From Streptomyces litmocidini (lineage in GTDB: Bacteria > Actinomycetota > Actinomycetes > Streptomycetales > Streptomycetaceae): DNA of 64,000 bases. This document shows, one piece after another, positions 35,319-43,777 of this stretch; position 1 is the stretch's first letter; each line of letters starts with the position of its first letter. The notes under the pieces are model-generated. The model worked only from the letters and a program-made list of their open reading frames with translations, was not told the origin of the DNA and did not search any database. A program made the translations under genes and the position numbers. The stretch spans positions 124,001-188,000 of the forward strand of contig NZ_BMTQ01000008.1 in assembly GCF_014649755.1 (NCBI RefSeq), given 5' to 3'.

Positions 35319-35608
35319 GTCGTGATCCCGGACGGCTCCCCGCTGCCGGCCGGCCGGATCGCCGCCGACCGCCCGTACCGCTGGGGCGGACACGAACGTC
35401 ACGGCACGAACGTGCGGGGCCTCACCGATCCCCTCGGGCGGCTGTCGCGGGCTTCACCCGCGCTGCCCGGATCCCCCCACGGCCTGACCGCCGCCCGCGC
35501 CCACGGCACCGTCGGCGCGCCCACGGCACCGTCGGCACACTCACCGAAGCCGGTCTCGAGTGCCGGGCCGACAAGGCGTATCAGACCCCCGGGCCCCTGC
35601 GGGTAGGG
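35319..35608 (+). pseudogene. IS5-type transposase fragment with frameshifting duplication
   Basis: It fills most of the 390-base gap between two LacI genes. The frame reads VVIPDGSPLPAGRIAADRP, then YRWGGHERHGTNV, then ASPALPGSPHGLTAARAHG. This is the typical middle of a Streptomyces IS5/DDE_Tnp_4 transposase (DGTLLPxDRIAADRP, KHxxHGMNV, SPALPGxxHDLTAAR). A 20-bp tandem duplication then shifts the frame. In the restored frame it continues TLTEAGLECRADKAYQ, with the second catalytic Asp of the ADKxY motif. Both ends are missing. Confidence 0.7.
35497..35536. repeat. 20-bp tandem duplication inside the transposase remnant
   Basis: GCGCCCACGGCACCGTCGGC occurs twice, at 35497-35516 and 35517-35536. 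Twenty is not a multiple of three, so the duplication itself broke the reading frame. Confidence 0.85.
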
Positions 35609-35609
35609 T

Positions 35610-35638
35610 CACTCTGCCGAGAGGACCTGTGCAGAGTG
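35610..35638. promoter_or_regulatory. Inverted repeat ahead of a LacI gene
   Basis: CACTCTGC (35610-35617) and GCAGAGTG (35631-35638) are inverted copies that end 10 bases before the GTG start of the LacI gene. The pair could be an operator or an RNA hairpin close to the ribosome site. Autoregulation is possible. Confidence 0.4.
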
Positions 35639-35648
35639 GGAGACACGT

Positions 35649-36665
35649 GTGAAGCGGCCGACGATTGCGGACATCGCGCTCCGTGCCGGAGTGTCCAAGG
35701 TGGCCGTCTCCTATGCCCTCAACGACCAGCCGGGGGTGTCCGATTCGACCCGTGCGTCGATCAAGGCGATCGCGAAGGAGCTCGGCTGGCGTCCCAACAG
35801 CGCCGCGCGGGCCCTGAGCGGCGCCCGCGCCCAGGCGGTCGGGCTCGTCGTGCGGCGGCCCGCGTCCACTCTGGGCACCGAGCCCTTCTTCATGGAGTTC
35901 ATCAGCGGCATCGAGAGCGTCCTCTCCGACCGTGCGTACGCCCTGATGCTGCAGATGGTCGACAGCGAGGAGCACGAGCTGGAGATCTACCGGCGCTGGT
36001 GGGGAGAGCGACGGGTGGACGGCGTGTTCCTGGTCGATCTGCGCACCGACGACCCGCGGGTGCCGGCGGTCGAGGCCCTCGGCCTGCCCGCCGTGGTCAT
36101 CGGGCCGCCGCACACGGCGGGCTCCCTGCCCGCCGTGTGGTCGGACGACGGGAAGAGCGTGCGCGAGGCGGTGCGCTACCTGGTGGCGATCGGCCACCGG
36201 CGCATCGCACGGGTGGCGGGTCCCGAGGGCTTCGCGCACACCGCCGTCCGGGACGCCGCCTTCCGCGAGGGTTGTGCGGAGGCGGGGTTGCCCGAGCCCG
36301 AGATCGTCCACACCGACTACACCGGCGACGAGGGAGCCCGTGCCGCCCGCCGGTTGCTCATCGCCGCCGAGCGCCCCACCGCGATGATCTTCGACAACGA
36401 CATCATGGCGGTGGCCGCGCTGTCCGTGGCCCAGGAGATCGGTCTCTCGATCCCCCGCGAGCTGTCCGTCGTGGCCTGGGACGAGTCGCCGCTCACCCGG
36501 GTCGTCCGGCCCCCGCTGTCCGCCCTCGCCCGGGACATCCCGGCGTACGGGGCCGGCGCGGCTCGGGCCCTGCTCGCCCTCGTCGCGAACGAGGGGGCCG
36601 GGAACGTGGAGGAGGAGTACGCCCGGTTCGTGCCCCGGGGCAGCACTTCCGCCCCGTCGGCCTGA
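35649..36665 (+). CDS. LacI-family regulator, mannan locus copy 1
   Basis: The protein has 338 residues, starting at GTG. The helix-turn-helix IADIALRAGVSKVAVSYALN is followed by an effector domain with the unusual string EPFFMEFISGIESVLSDRAY. Nearly the same string is in the protein at 42640-43680, so the two are paralogues. It converges on the ABC transporter genes across only 24 bases. Given the shared operator type in this locus, it probably represses mannoside uptake or breakdown genes, alone or with its paralogue. That role is inference. Confidence 0.9.
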   Translation: MKRPTIADIALRAGVSKVAVSYALNDQPGVSDSTRASIKAIAKELGWRPNSAARALSGARAQAVGLVVRRPASTLGTEPFFMEFISGIESVLSDRAYALMLQMVDSEEHELEIYRRWWGERRVDGVFLVDLRTDDPRVPAVEALGLPAVVIGPPHTAGSLPAVWSDDGKSVREAVRYLVAIGHRRIARVAGPEGFAHTAVRDAAFREGCAEAGLPEPEIVHTDYTGDEGARAARRLLIAAERPTAMIFDNDIMAVAALSVAQEIGLSIPRELSVVAWDESPLTRVVRPPLSALARDIPAYGAGAARALLALVANEGAGNVEEEYARFVPRGSTSAPSA

Positions 36666-36689
36666 GCCGCCTCCCGGACGCCGCGAGCA

Positions 36690-37541
36690 CTACTTCGTGG
36701 CCCCTTGCGCGAAGCCGTTGTAGATCCACCGCTGGAGCAGGAGGAAGACGACGAGCGTCGGCAGGATGACGAGGATCGCGCCCGCCGAGATGGCCTCCCA
36801 GTGCGCGCCGAAGGGGCCCTTGAAGCGGAACAGCGAGGTGGAGATGGTCCCGAGGTCCTCCGAGTGCATGTAGAGGAAGGGGATGTAGAAGTCGTTGTAG
36901 GTGGTGATCCCCTTGATGATGACGACGGTGGCGATCGCCGGCTTGAGGAGCGGAAGAATGATCTTCCGGTAGATCGTGAACGCGTTGGCGCCGTCCAGGC
37001 GGGCGGCCTCGTCCAGCGAGCGGGGGATGGAGCGGATGAACTGCAGGAAGACGTACACCGAGACGATGTCCGTGCCCATGTAGAGGAGGATCGGGGCCCA
37101 CCGGGTGTCCACGAGGCCGAAGCCGTTGACGACCTGGAAGGTCGCGACCTGGGTGGTGACGCCCGGTACGAGGGTGGCGACGAGGAAGAGCGCCATGACG
37201 AGCTTCTTCGCCCGGAAGTCGAAGCGGTCGACCGCGTAGGCCGTCATCGAGCCGATGACGACGGTGCCGCCGACCGAGAAGACGAGGATGAAGGCGGTGT
37301 TGCCGAAGGCCGCGAGCATGTGGCCGTCGGTGAACGCCGTGGCGTAGTTCCGGAAGTTCAGCCAGTCGCCCGGCAGGGAGAGGGCACCGCCGTCGGAGAC
37401 CTCCTCGGACGTCTTGAGGGAGGTGAGGAGGACGACGACCAGGGGCAGCAGGACGACCGCTGTCGCGGCGAGCAGGGACAGGTAGGTCAGCGCGGTCCCG
37501 ACCGGCAAGCGGCGGCGGTGCGTTGTCGGGGCGGGGGTCAT
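36690..37541 (-). CDS. Sugar ABC transporter permease (MalG-type), mannan locus
   Basis: The protein has 283 residues, and its ATG overlaps the stop of the upstream permease (ATGA). It has six membrane segments, the EAA loop RSLDEAARLDGANAFTIYRKIILPLLKPA and the C-terminus YNGFAQGATK. It is the last gene of the minus-strand transporter operon that starts at 39949. With the binding protein and the MalF-type subunit it would import manno-oligosaccharides. Confidence 0.92.
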   Translation of the reverse strand: MTPAPTTHRRRLPVGTALTYLSLLAATAVVLLPLVVVLLTSLKTSEEVSDGGALSLPGDWLNFRNYATAFTDGHMLAAFGNTAFILVFSVGGTVVIGSMTAYAVDRFDFRAKKLVMALFLVATLVPGVTTQVATFQVVNGFGLVDTRWAPILLYMGTDIVSVYVFLQFIRSIPRSLDEAARLDGANAFTIYRKIILPLLKPAIATVVIIKGITTYNDFYIPFLYMHSEDLGTISTSLFRFKGPFGAHWEAISAGAILVILPTLVVFLLLQRWIYNGFAQGATK

Positions 37542-38551
37542 ACGAGGTCCACCTTGTCGTCGGGTACGAGCCGGCGCTGGATCCAGGTGATCAGCAGGAT
37601 GATCGCGAGCAGCACCACGGCGGCGGCCGAGGCCAGGCCGGTCTTGTTGAACTGGAAGGCGAGCTTGACCGTCTGGATGACGAAGGTCGACGTGCCGGTC
37701 GCGCCGCCGGTCATGATGTAGGGGATCTCGAACACGGACAGGGAGCCGGAGACCGCGAGGATGATGCTCAGGCTGAGGACGGGCCTGATGCTCGGGGCGA
37801 TGATGTGGCGGAACTGCTTCCACTTCCCCGCACCGTCCAGCTGGGCCGCCTCGTAGAGCTCTCCGGGGATGGACTGGATGGCGCCGAGGAAGAGGACGAA
37901 GTTCAGCCCCGTGAAGCGCCAGACCGACACGCCCGCCAGGGACACGTTGGCGGAAGTGGGATCTCCGAGCCAGGGATGGTCGGCGGTCACGCCGAGCCAG
38001 GCCAGTACGGAGTCGAGGGTCCCGCCGTCCTGGAAGAAGTAGAGGAAGACGAAGCCGATCGCGACGCCGTTGATGAGGTAGGGGAAGAAGAGGATCCCCT
38101 TGAAGAAGTTGCGGAACCTGAGGTCGAAGCTCAGGACGGTGGCGAAGTAGAGGGCGACGCCGATCTGGAGGGCGGACGCGGCGAGGTAGTAGCCGCTGAC
38201 GAAGAAGACCCGGAAGAGCTCGGGACGGGTGAAGATCTGGACGTAGTTGTCCACCCCCGTGAACGCGCGGTCGGGGCTCACTCCGTCCCAGTCGGTGAAG
38301 CTGTAGGAGATCATGCTCGCCACGGGTACGTAGGTGAACGTGATCAGCAGCGCCAGGGGCACCGCCAGGAAGAACCACGGGGTGGCGCGCCGGAGCGGGG
38401 AGTCCCGCCAGGAGCGTCCCCGGGTCCTCGTGTCGCCCGGGGGTTTCCGGGCCGCGGCGGCGGCCGGGCCCGCCGGGCGGCCGTCCCGCGTCGTCTGACG
38501 CGGCCTCCGCGCCGGCTCGGTCCGGGGAGGGGCAGGAGGGGTGTCGGTCAT
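37538..38551 (-). CDS. Sugar ABC transporter permease (MalF-type), mannan locus
   Basis: The protein has 337 residues. A Pro/Arg/Ala-rich cytoplasmic lead of about 60 residues precedes the first membrane segment (PWFFLAVPLALLITF). The EAA loop is ELYEAAQLDGAGKWKQFRHIIAPSIRPV. Its gene starts 78 bases after the binding-protein stop and overlaps the following permease. The ATPase must come from elsewhere. Confidence 0.9.
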   Translation of the reverse strand: MTDTPPAPPRTEPARRPRQTTRDGRPAGPAAAAARKPPGDTRTRGRSWRDSPLRRATPWFFLAVPLALLITFTYVPVASMISYSFTDWDGVSPDRAFTGVDNYVQIFTRPELFRVFFVSGYYLAASALQIGVALYFATVLSFDLRFRNFFKGILFFPYLINGVAIGFVFLYFFQDGGTLDSVLAWLGVTADHPWLGDPTSANVSLAGVSVWRFTGLNFVLFLGAIQSIPGELYEAAQLDGAGKWKQFRHIIAPSIRPVLSLSIILAVSGSLSVFEIPYIMTGGATGTSTFVIQTVKLAFQFNKTGLASAAAVVLLAIILLITWIQRRLVPDDKVDLV

Positions 38552-38629
38552 GTCGGCCTTTCGTGTCCGAGGCTGCGGGAGGTCGGGGCCCCGGCCGGTG
38601 TCGTACGGCCGGGGCCCGCTCCGCCGGTG

Positions 38630-39949
38630 TCAGGAGCCGGCGTTCTTCGCCGCCTCGTCCCACCTCTTGTTCAGGTCGGCGAAGAAGTCCTGGAGGCTGC
38701 CCTCCTGCGCTCCGCGGGCGGTGTCGATGAGCTTCTGCCGGTAGTCGGGCTTGTTCAGGCCGATTTCGGCGGCGTTGTCGATGTCGTTCACCAGGGCCGT
38801 CGCGGCTTCGGAGCGCTCCGTGAAGGTGACATCGTTGTCAACGAAGTCCTTGAGGGTCGCGGGCATCGGAGCCGACTTCACCGCGGGCACCGCGCCCTCC
38901 TGCTCCGAGTAGCCGGACTTCTCGGTGAACCAGTCGATCCAGGCGCGCGCGGCCGACTTGTTCTCGGAGTAGGCGCTGACGGCCTGCTGGTAGTCGGAGA
39001 CCAGGGTGGCACAGAACTTGCCGTCCTTCTGGGCGGGGAAGGGCATGAACCCGATGTCCGCCGGCGAGCCGCCGGCCTCCTTCGCCGCCCCCTGCATCTG
39101 CGTGATCGCCCAGGAGCCGAGCATCATCGCACCGATCTTGCCCTCGGCGAGCATCGCCTTGGAGGTCTCCCAGTTCGTGGTGGTCGGGTCCTTCTCGACG
39201 AGGCCCTGCTTCACCATGTCGTGGACCAGCGTGTCGATGGTGCGGAGCTCTCCGCCGGCCCTCCAGGGCGACACGGGGCCGGCCAGCTTGTCGGTCGCCT
39301 TCGCGTCGCAGGTCACGGATCCCACGTTGGCGGTCCACTGGACCAGCGGCCAGCCGTCCTTGAAGTTCGTGTAGTAGGGGACGGCCTCGGTCTTGTCGCC
39401 GATGGCCTTCAGGTCCGCGAGGAACTCCTGCGGGGTCTTCGGCCACGCGGCGATCCCGGCCTTCCTCCACACCGCCTTGTTGTAGACGAAGCCGTTGGCG
39501 GTGCCGAACTGGGCGATGCCGTAGACCTTTCCGGCCACCTCGCTCTTGTCGCTGAAGCGGTACTTCCCCGCGAGTTCGGCGGTCGTCCCGAGGGGGGCGA
39601 AGAACTTCGGGTAGTCGTTCTTGGCGACCGCCGCGGGGATCATCAGCACGTCACCGTAGGTCTTGGTGTTCATGCGGATCTTCACCTCCCCCTCGTAGTC
39701 CGTGATCCCCTCGAACGTCACCTTCACCTTGGGGTAGACCTTGTTGAACTCCGCGGCGTACCGCTTCAGCGTGCCGTTCTGGACGAGGTCGGTCCGCTGG
39801 GTGAGGACCTTGATCCCCCCGGAGACCTCGTTCGGGTCGGCGGGGGCCGCCGCGGTCTCGCCCGACGCGGCACCCCCGCCACTGCATCCCGCCACGGTCA
39901 GCATCGCGACGGTGAGAAGCACGCCCGTGAGCGTCTTCGTCTTCCCCAT
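38630..39949 (-). CDS. Sugar-binding lipoprotein, mannan locus
   Basis: The protein has 439 residues. The ATG at 39949 follows GAAGGAG, and the frame stays open far upstream only as a shadow of the beta-mannosidase gene. The signal MGKTKTLTGVLLTVAML ends in the lipobox LTVAGC (Cys22). The rest is an extracellular solute-binding protein (IKVLTQRTDLVQNG, VVLMIPAAVAK-like region, AQFGTANGFVYNKAVW). It is divergent from the GH2 beta-mannosidase and both promoters carry the same inverted operator, so uptake and cleavage are switched on together. Confidence 0.92.
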   Translation of the reverse strand: MGKTKTLTGVLLTVAMLTVAGCSGGGAASGETAAAPADPNEVSGGIKVLTQRTDLVQNGTLKRYAAEFNKVYPKVKVTFEGITDYEGEVKIRMNTKTYGDVLMIPAAVAKNDYPKFFAPLGTTAELAGKYRFSDKSEVAGKVYGIAQFGTANGFVYNKAVWRKAGIAAWPKTPQEFLADLKAIGDKTEAVPYYTNFKDGWPLVQWTANVGSVTCDAKATDKLAGPVSPWRAGGELRTIDTLVHDMVKQGLVEKDPTTTNWETSKAMLAEGKIGAMMLGSWAITQMQGAAKEAGGSPADIGFMPFPAQKDGKFCATLVSDYQQAVSAYSENKSAARAWIDWFTEKSGYSEQEGAVPAVKSAPMPATLKDFVDNDVTFTERSEAATALVNDIDNAAEIGLNKPDYRQKLIDTARGAQEGSLQDFFADLNKRWDEAAKNAGS

Positions 39950-40015
39950 GTGCCCAACTCCTTCAGGGTTACGGCTCAGGTCAAAGTGGGATGTCGGCAC
40001 TATGACAGGACCGTG

Positions 40016-40031
40016 TGAACCGGTAAAGCTC
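40016..40031. promoter_or_regulatory. LacI-type operator, proximal to the ABC operon
   Basis: TGAACCGGTAAAGCTC is an exact inverted copy of 40130-40145. It lies 67 bases upstream of the binding-protein start on the minus strand. The CGGT-centred core fits a LacI-family site. Confidence 0.7.
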
Positions 40032-40129
40032 CGGATTCCCGCGTGATGCCCAATCGTTATCGGGAGGCCATGACGGCGCCGATACGCGCCTCCTTCCACG
40101 TCTCTCCGTGCACGTTCCGTGACTGAACA

Positions 40130-40145
40130 GAGCTTTACCGGTTCA
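40130..40145. promoter_or_regulatory. LacI-type operator, proximal to the beta-mannosidase
   Basis: GAGCTTTACCGGTTCA is the reverse complement of 40016-40031 over all 16 bases. The two sites are mirror-placed between divergent genes, so that each promoter has its own copy. Confidence 0.7.
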
Positions 40146-40225
40146 TAGACAGCTGCTGTGCGTACGGCTAGGTTGTCCGGGTCGTATACGCATCCCGCCG
40201 CAGTCAGGCGATTGGAGCCGCACAC

Positions 40226-42643
40226 ATGAAGGACGTCACCCAGCTGACCGAGGGCTGGAGCCTGTGCCACGAGGGCGCGCTGCTCCCGGCCCGCGTCCCC
40301 GGCTGCGTCCACACCGACCTGCTCGCCGCGCAGGTCATACCCGACCCCTTCATCGGCCGGAACGAGACCGAGATCGCGTGGGTCGGCCGGCAAGGGTGGT
40401 CCTACGTCACGGAGTTGGCCCACGACACCGCGCACGAGCGCACGGAGCTGGTCTTCGACGGACTGGACACCGCCGCGGAGATCGTCCTGGCCGGCGAGGT
40501 CCTCGGGACGACCCGCAACATGCACCGCGCCCACCGTTTCGACGTCACGCGCCGCACGGGCCGTCTGGAGGTGCGCTTCGACTCGGCCTACGAGGAGGCG
40601 GACCGGGTCCGCGCCCTCACCGGGGAACGGCCCAACGTCTACCCCGAGCCCTTCCAGTACATCCGCAAGATGGCGTGCAGCTTCGGCTGGGACTGGGGTC
40701 CCACCGTCGTGACGGCGGGCATGTGGCGCCCGGTGCGCCTGGAGCACTGGTCGACCGCCCGGCTCGCCGAGGTCCGCCCGCTCGTCACGGTCGACGGCGC
40801 GACCGGTCGCGTCGAGCTCCGGCTCCGGGCGGAGCGCACGGAGCGCGGCAGTGGTCGGCCGCTGTCCGTCCGGGCCGCCGTCCGGGGGGAGGAGGGGGAG
40901 ATCGAGGGCCGGGTCTCCTTCACCGGTGACGAGGCCGTGCTCCTCCTCGAGGTGCCCGCGCCGCGGCTGTGGTGGCCGCGCGGCTACGGCGACCAGCCCC
41001 TGTACGAGCTCGAAGTGACCCTGCTCGACGAGGAGGAGGGGCCGCTCGACACCTGGCGGCGCCGGATCGGCTTCCGTACCGTCGAGCTCGACCGGTCCCC
41101 CGACGCGCACGGAACCGGCTGCACCTTCGTCGTCAACGGCGTCCGGATCTTCGCGCGCGGGGTCAACTGGATCCCGGACGACGTGCTGCCCTCCCGGATG
41201 ACACCGGAGCGCTACCGGACCCGGCTCCGCCAGGCCGCCGAGGCCAACATCGACCTGGTGCGCATCTGGGGCGGCGGCATCTACGAGGACGACGCCTTCT
41301 ACGACGTCTGCGACGAGCTCGGGCTCATGGTGTGGCAGGACTTCCTGTTCGCGTGCGCCGCCTACCCCGAGGAGCAGCCGCTGCGCGGCGAGGTCGAGGC
41401 GGAAGCGCGTGACAACGTTGTCCGCCTGATGGCGCACCCCAGTCTGGTCCTCTGGAACGGCAACAACGAGAACCTCTGGGGCTTCCGCGACTGGGACTGG
41501 GAGGGGCCGCTCGCGGGCGACTCCTGGGGCGAGGGCTACTACCTCGGCGTGCTCCCGCGCATCGTCGCCGAGCTGGACCCGACCCGCCCGTACACGGCGG
41601 GCAGCCCGTGGTCCGGCTCCTGGGACCACCACCCCAACGACCCCCGCCACGGGACCCACCACTCCTGGGAGGTGTGGAACCGCCAGGACTACGCCGAGTA
41701 CCGCGCGAGCGTCCCCCGCTTCGTCGCCGAGTTCGGCTGGCAGGCGCCCCCCGCCCTCGCGACGCTGCACCGCGCACTGCCCGGCGAGCGGCTCGCCCCC
41801 GACTCCCCCGGCATGCTCCACCACCAGAAGGCCGAGGACGGCAACGGCAAGCTGGACCGGGGCATCGCCCGGCACTTCCCCCTCCCCGAGGCCGACTTCG
41901 ACCGCTGGCACTACCTGGCCCAGGTGGTGCAGGCGCGGGCCGTCTCGGCGGGCATCGAACACTGGCGGGCCAACTGGCCCGTGTGCGCTGGCACGGTGGT
42001 GTGGCAGCTCAACGACTGCTGGCCGGTGAGCTCGTGGGCGGCGATCGACGGCGACGGCCGGCTCAAGCCGCTGTACCACGAACTGCGCCGGGTGTACGCG
42101 GACCGGCTGCTGACGCTGCTGCCGACCGAGGACGGGCCGGTGCTCGCCGTCGACAACCAGTCGGGCGCCCCCTGGCACGCCCAGGTCGTCCTGCGGCGGC
42201 TCGACGCGGCCGGCACCGTCCTGGCGGAGTGCGAGATCGAGGTCGAGGCCGCGCCGCGCTCGGTCGTCCGGCCGGCGCTCCCGGCGGAACTGCTGCCCGC
42301 CCCCGGGTCCGTCAAGGAGTTCCTCGTCGCCGACGCCGACGGGCTGCGCGCGGTGCACTTCCCGGTGCCGGACCGGGAGTTCGCCCACCCGTCCGCCCGC
42401 TACGACATCCGGCTGGAGGCCGTCCCCGGTGAGGGCGCGGCCGTCGACGTGGTGGTGACGGCGCGGACGCTGGTGAGGGACCTCCTCCTCCAGCCCGACC
42501 GGCTCGGTCCGGCGGCGAGTGCCGACCGGGGCCTGCTCACGCTGCTCCCCGGTGAAGAGGCGAGGATCCGGGTGAGCGGCGTCCGGGACCTCGGCGGCGT
42601 CGAGCGGGTCCGCGCGGCCCTGTTCAGCGTGGCCCCGGCGTGA
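40226..42643 (+). CDS. GH2 beta-mannosidase
   Basis: The protein has 805 residues and no signal peptide. It has the classic GH2 order: a sugar-binding jelly roll (about 1-180, with VPGCVHTDLLAAQVIPDPFIGRNE typical of beta-mannosidases), an immunoglobulin-like domain and a TIM barrel from about 290. The acid/base is E415 in NGNNENLWG and the nucleophile is E502 in FVAEFGWQ. The barrel also has FARGVNWIPDDVLP and VWQLNDCWPV, which are mannosidase-specific in style. It would cleave imported manno-oligosaccharides to mannose. The stop overlaps the start of a LacI gene (GTGA). Confidence 0.93.
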   Translation: MKDVTQLTEGWSLCHEGALLPARVPGCVHTDLLAAQVIPDPFIGRNETEIAWVGRQGWSYVTELAHDTAHERTELVFDGLDTAAEIVLAGEVLGTTRNMHRAHRFDVTRRTGRLEVRFDSAYEEADRVRALTGERPNVYPEPFQYIRKMACSFGWDWGPTVVTAGMWRPVRLEHWSTARLAEVRPLVTVDGATGRVELRLRAERTERGSGRPLSVRAAVRGEEGEIEGRVSFTGDEAVLLLEVPAPRLWWPRGYGDQPLYELEVTLLDEEEGPLDTWRRRIGFRTVELDRSPDAHGTGCTFVVNGVRIFARGVNWIPDDVLPSRMTPERYRTRLRQAAEANIDLVRIWGGGIYEDDAFYDVCDELGLMVWQDFLFACAAYPEEQPLRGEVEAEARDNVVRLMAHPSLVLWNGNNENLWGFRDWDWEGPLAGDSWGEGYYLGVLPRIVAELDPTRPYTAGSPWSGSWDHHPNDPRHGTHHSWEVWNRQDYAEYRASVPRFVAEFGWQAPPALATLHRALPGERLAPDSPGMLHHQKAEDGNGKLDRGIARHFPLPEADFDRWHYLAQVVQARAVSAGIEHWRANWPVCAGTVVWQLNDCWPVSSWAAIDGDGRLKPLYHELRRVYADRLLTLLPTEDGPVLAVDNQSGAPWHAQVVLRRLDAAGTVLAECEIEVEAAPRSVVRPALPAELLPAPGSVKEFLVADADGLRAVHFPVPDREFAHPSARYDIRLEAVPGEGAAVDVVVTARTLVRDLLLQPDRLGPAASADRGLLTLLPGEEARIRVSGVRDLGGVERVRAALFSVAPA

Positions 42644-43680
42644 GCACCGGCGCTCCTCGGGTGACCATCAACGACGTCGCCAAGCGGGCCGGCGTGTCGA
42701 AGGGCGCCGTCTCCATGGCGTTCAACGACCGCCCGGGGGTGTCGCGGGCGACCCGGGAGCGGATCTTCGAGGTCGCCCGGGAGCTGGGCTGGGTCCCGCA
42801 CCAGACCGCGCGGAGCCTGTCCGGCCGGCGTGCGGGCATCGTGGGCCTGGCGATCTGCCGCCCGGCCCGGCTGCTCGGTCTGGAGCCCTTCTACATGGAG
42901 TTCATCTCCGGCATCGAGAGCGTGCTGACGGAGCGTTCGTATTCCCTGCTGCTCCGTCTGGTGCGGGACCTCGACGAGGAGGTGGCCCTGTACGAGGAGT
43001 GGTGGCGGAGCAAGACGATCGGCGGGGCGATCCTGGTCGACTTCCACCGGGAGGATCCCCGGATCCCGCCGTTGCGGGCCCTGGGGATGCCCGCGGTCGC
43101 CGTCGGGCACCCGTCGCTGACCGGTGGTTTCCCCTCGGTGTGGACGGACGACGCCACGGCGGCCGCGGACGCCGTGCGGTACCTGGCGGCGCTCGGCCAC
43201 CGGCGCATCGCCCGCGTGGGCGGCCCGGCGGGGCTCGGGCACAGCGCCATCCGCGCGCGGGCGTTCGAGGCCACGATGGCCGAACTCGGTCTCGACGGCC
43301 GCCGCCAGGTGTCGACCGGCTTCGCCGGCGAGGAGGGCGCCCGGGCGACTCGCGGGCTGCTCCTGACGCCGGACCGCCCGACGGCGATCGTGTACGACAA
43401 CGACATCATGGCCGTCGCGGGAGCCGCCGTGGCGGCCGAGATGGGGCTCGTGGTGCCGGACGACGTGTCGTTGCTGGCCTGGGACGACTCCCAGCTGTGC
43501 AGGCTCACGCACCCGCCGCTGTCGGCGATGAGCCATGACGTGCACCGCTTCGGCGAGGTGGTCGCGCGTGCCCTGTTCGAGGTGATCGAGGGCACTCGGA
43601 GCGAAGCGCTCCAGGTGCCGACGCCGTCGCTGACGCCCCGGGGTTCCACGAGTCCGCCCCGCACGCGCCAGGGCACGTGA
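42640..43680 (+). CDS. LacI-family regulator, mannan locus copy 2
   Basis: The protein has 346 residues, from a GTG that overlaps the beta-mannosidase stop. The helix-turn-helix INDVAKRAGVSKGAVSMAFN resembles that of the paralogue at 35649, and both contain the EPF-MEFISGIESVL block. Co-translation with the beta-mannosidase makes it the prime candidate to bind the CGGT operators at 40016 and 40130. A bidirectional terminator begins at its last base. Confidence 0.9.
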   Translation: MSTGAPRVTINDVAKRAGVSKGAVSMAFNDRPGVSRATRERIFEVARELGWVPHQTARSLSGRRAGIVGLAICRPARLLGLEPFYMEFISGIESVLTERSYSLLLRLVRDLDEEVALYEEWWRSKTIGGAILVDFHREDPRIPPLRALGMPAVAVGHPSLTGGFPSVWTDDATAAADAVRYLAALGHRRIARVGGPAGLGHSAIRARAFEATMAELGLDGRRQVSTGFAGEEGARATRGLLLTPDRPTAIVYDNDIMAVAGAAVAAEMGLVVPDDVSLLAWDDSQLCRLTHPPLSAMSHDVHRFGEVVARALFEVIEGTRSEALQVPTPSLTPRGSTSPPRTRQGT

Positions 43681-43720
43681 CGAGAGGCCGTACCTCCCCG
43701 CCGGGGGTACGGCCTCTCGT
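43680..43720. terminator. Bidirectional hairpin between convergent genes
   Basis: The arms 43680-43694 and 43706-43720 pair perfectly over 15 bp. The hairpin separates the LacI gene on the plus strand from the esterase gene on the minus strand. Confidence 0.85.
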
Positions 43721-43777
43721 GTCCCGACGGTCGCGGGAGCGCGCCCTACCGTCCTGGCCGCCGGTTCCGCGGCCGCC

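Noticed and set aside
39950..42388. A continuous minus frame that seems to extend the sugar-binding protein to 1,252 residues
   Set aside because: The lipoprotein signal and GAAGGAG site fix the start at 39949; the extension is antisense to the beta-mannosidase.
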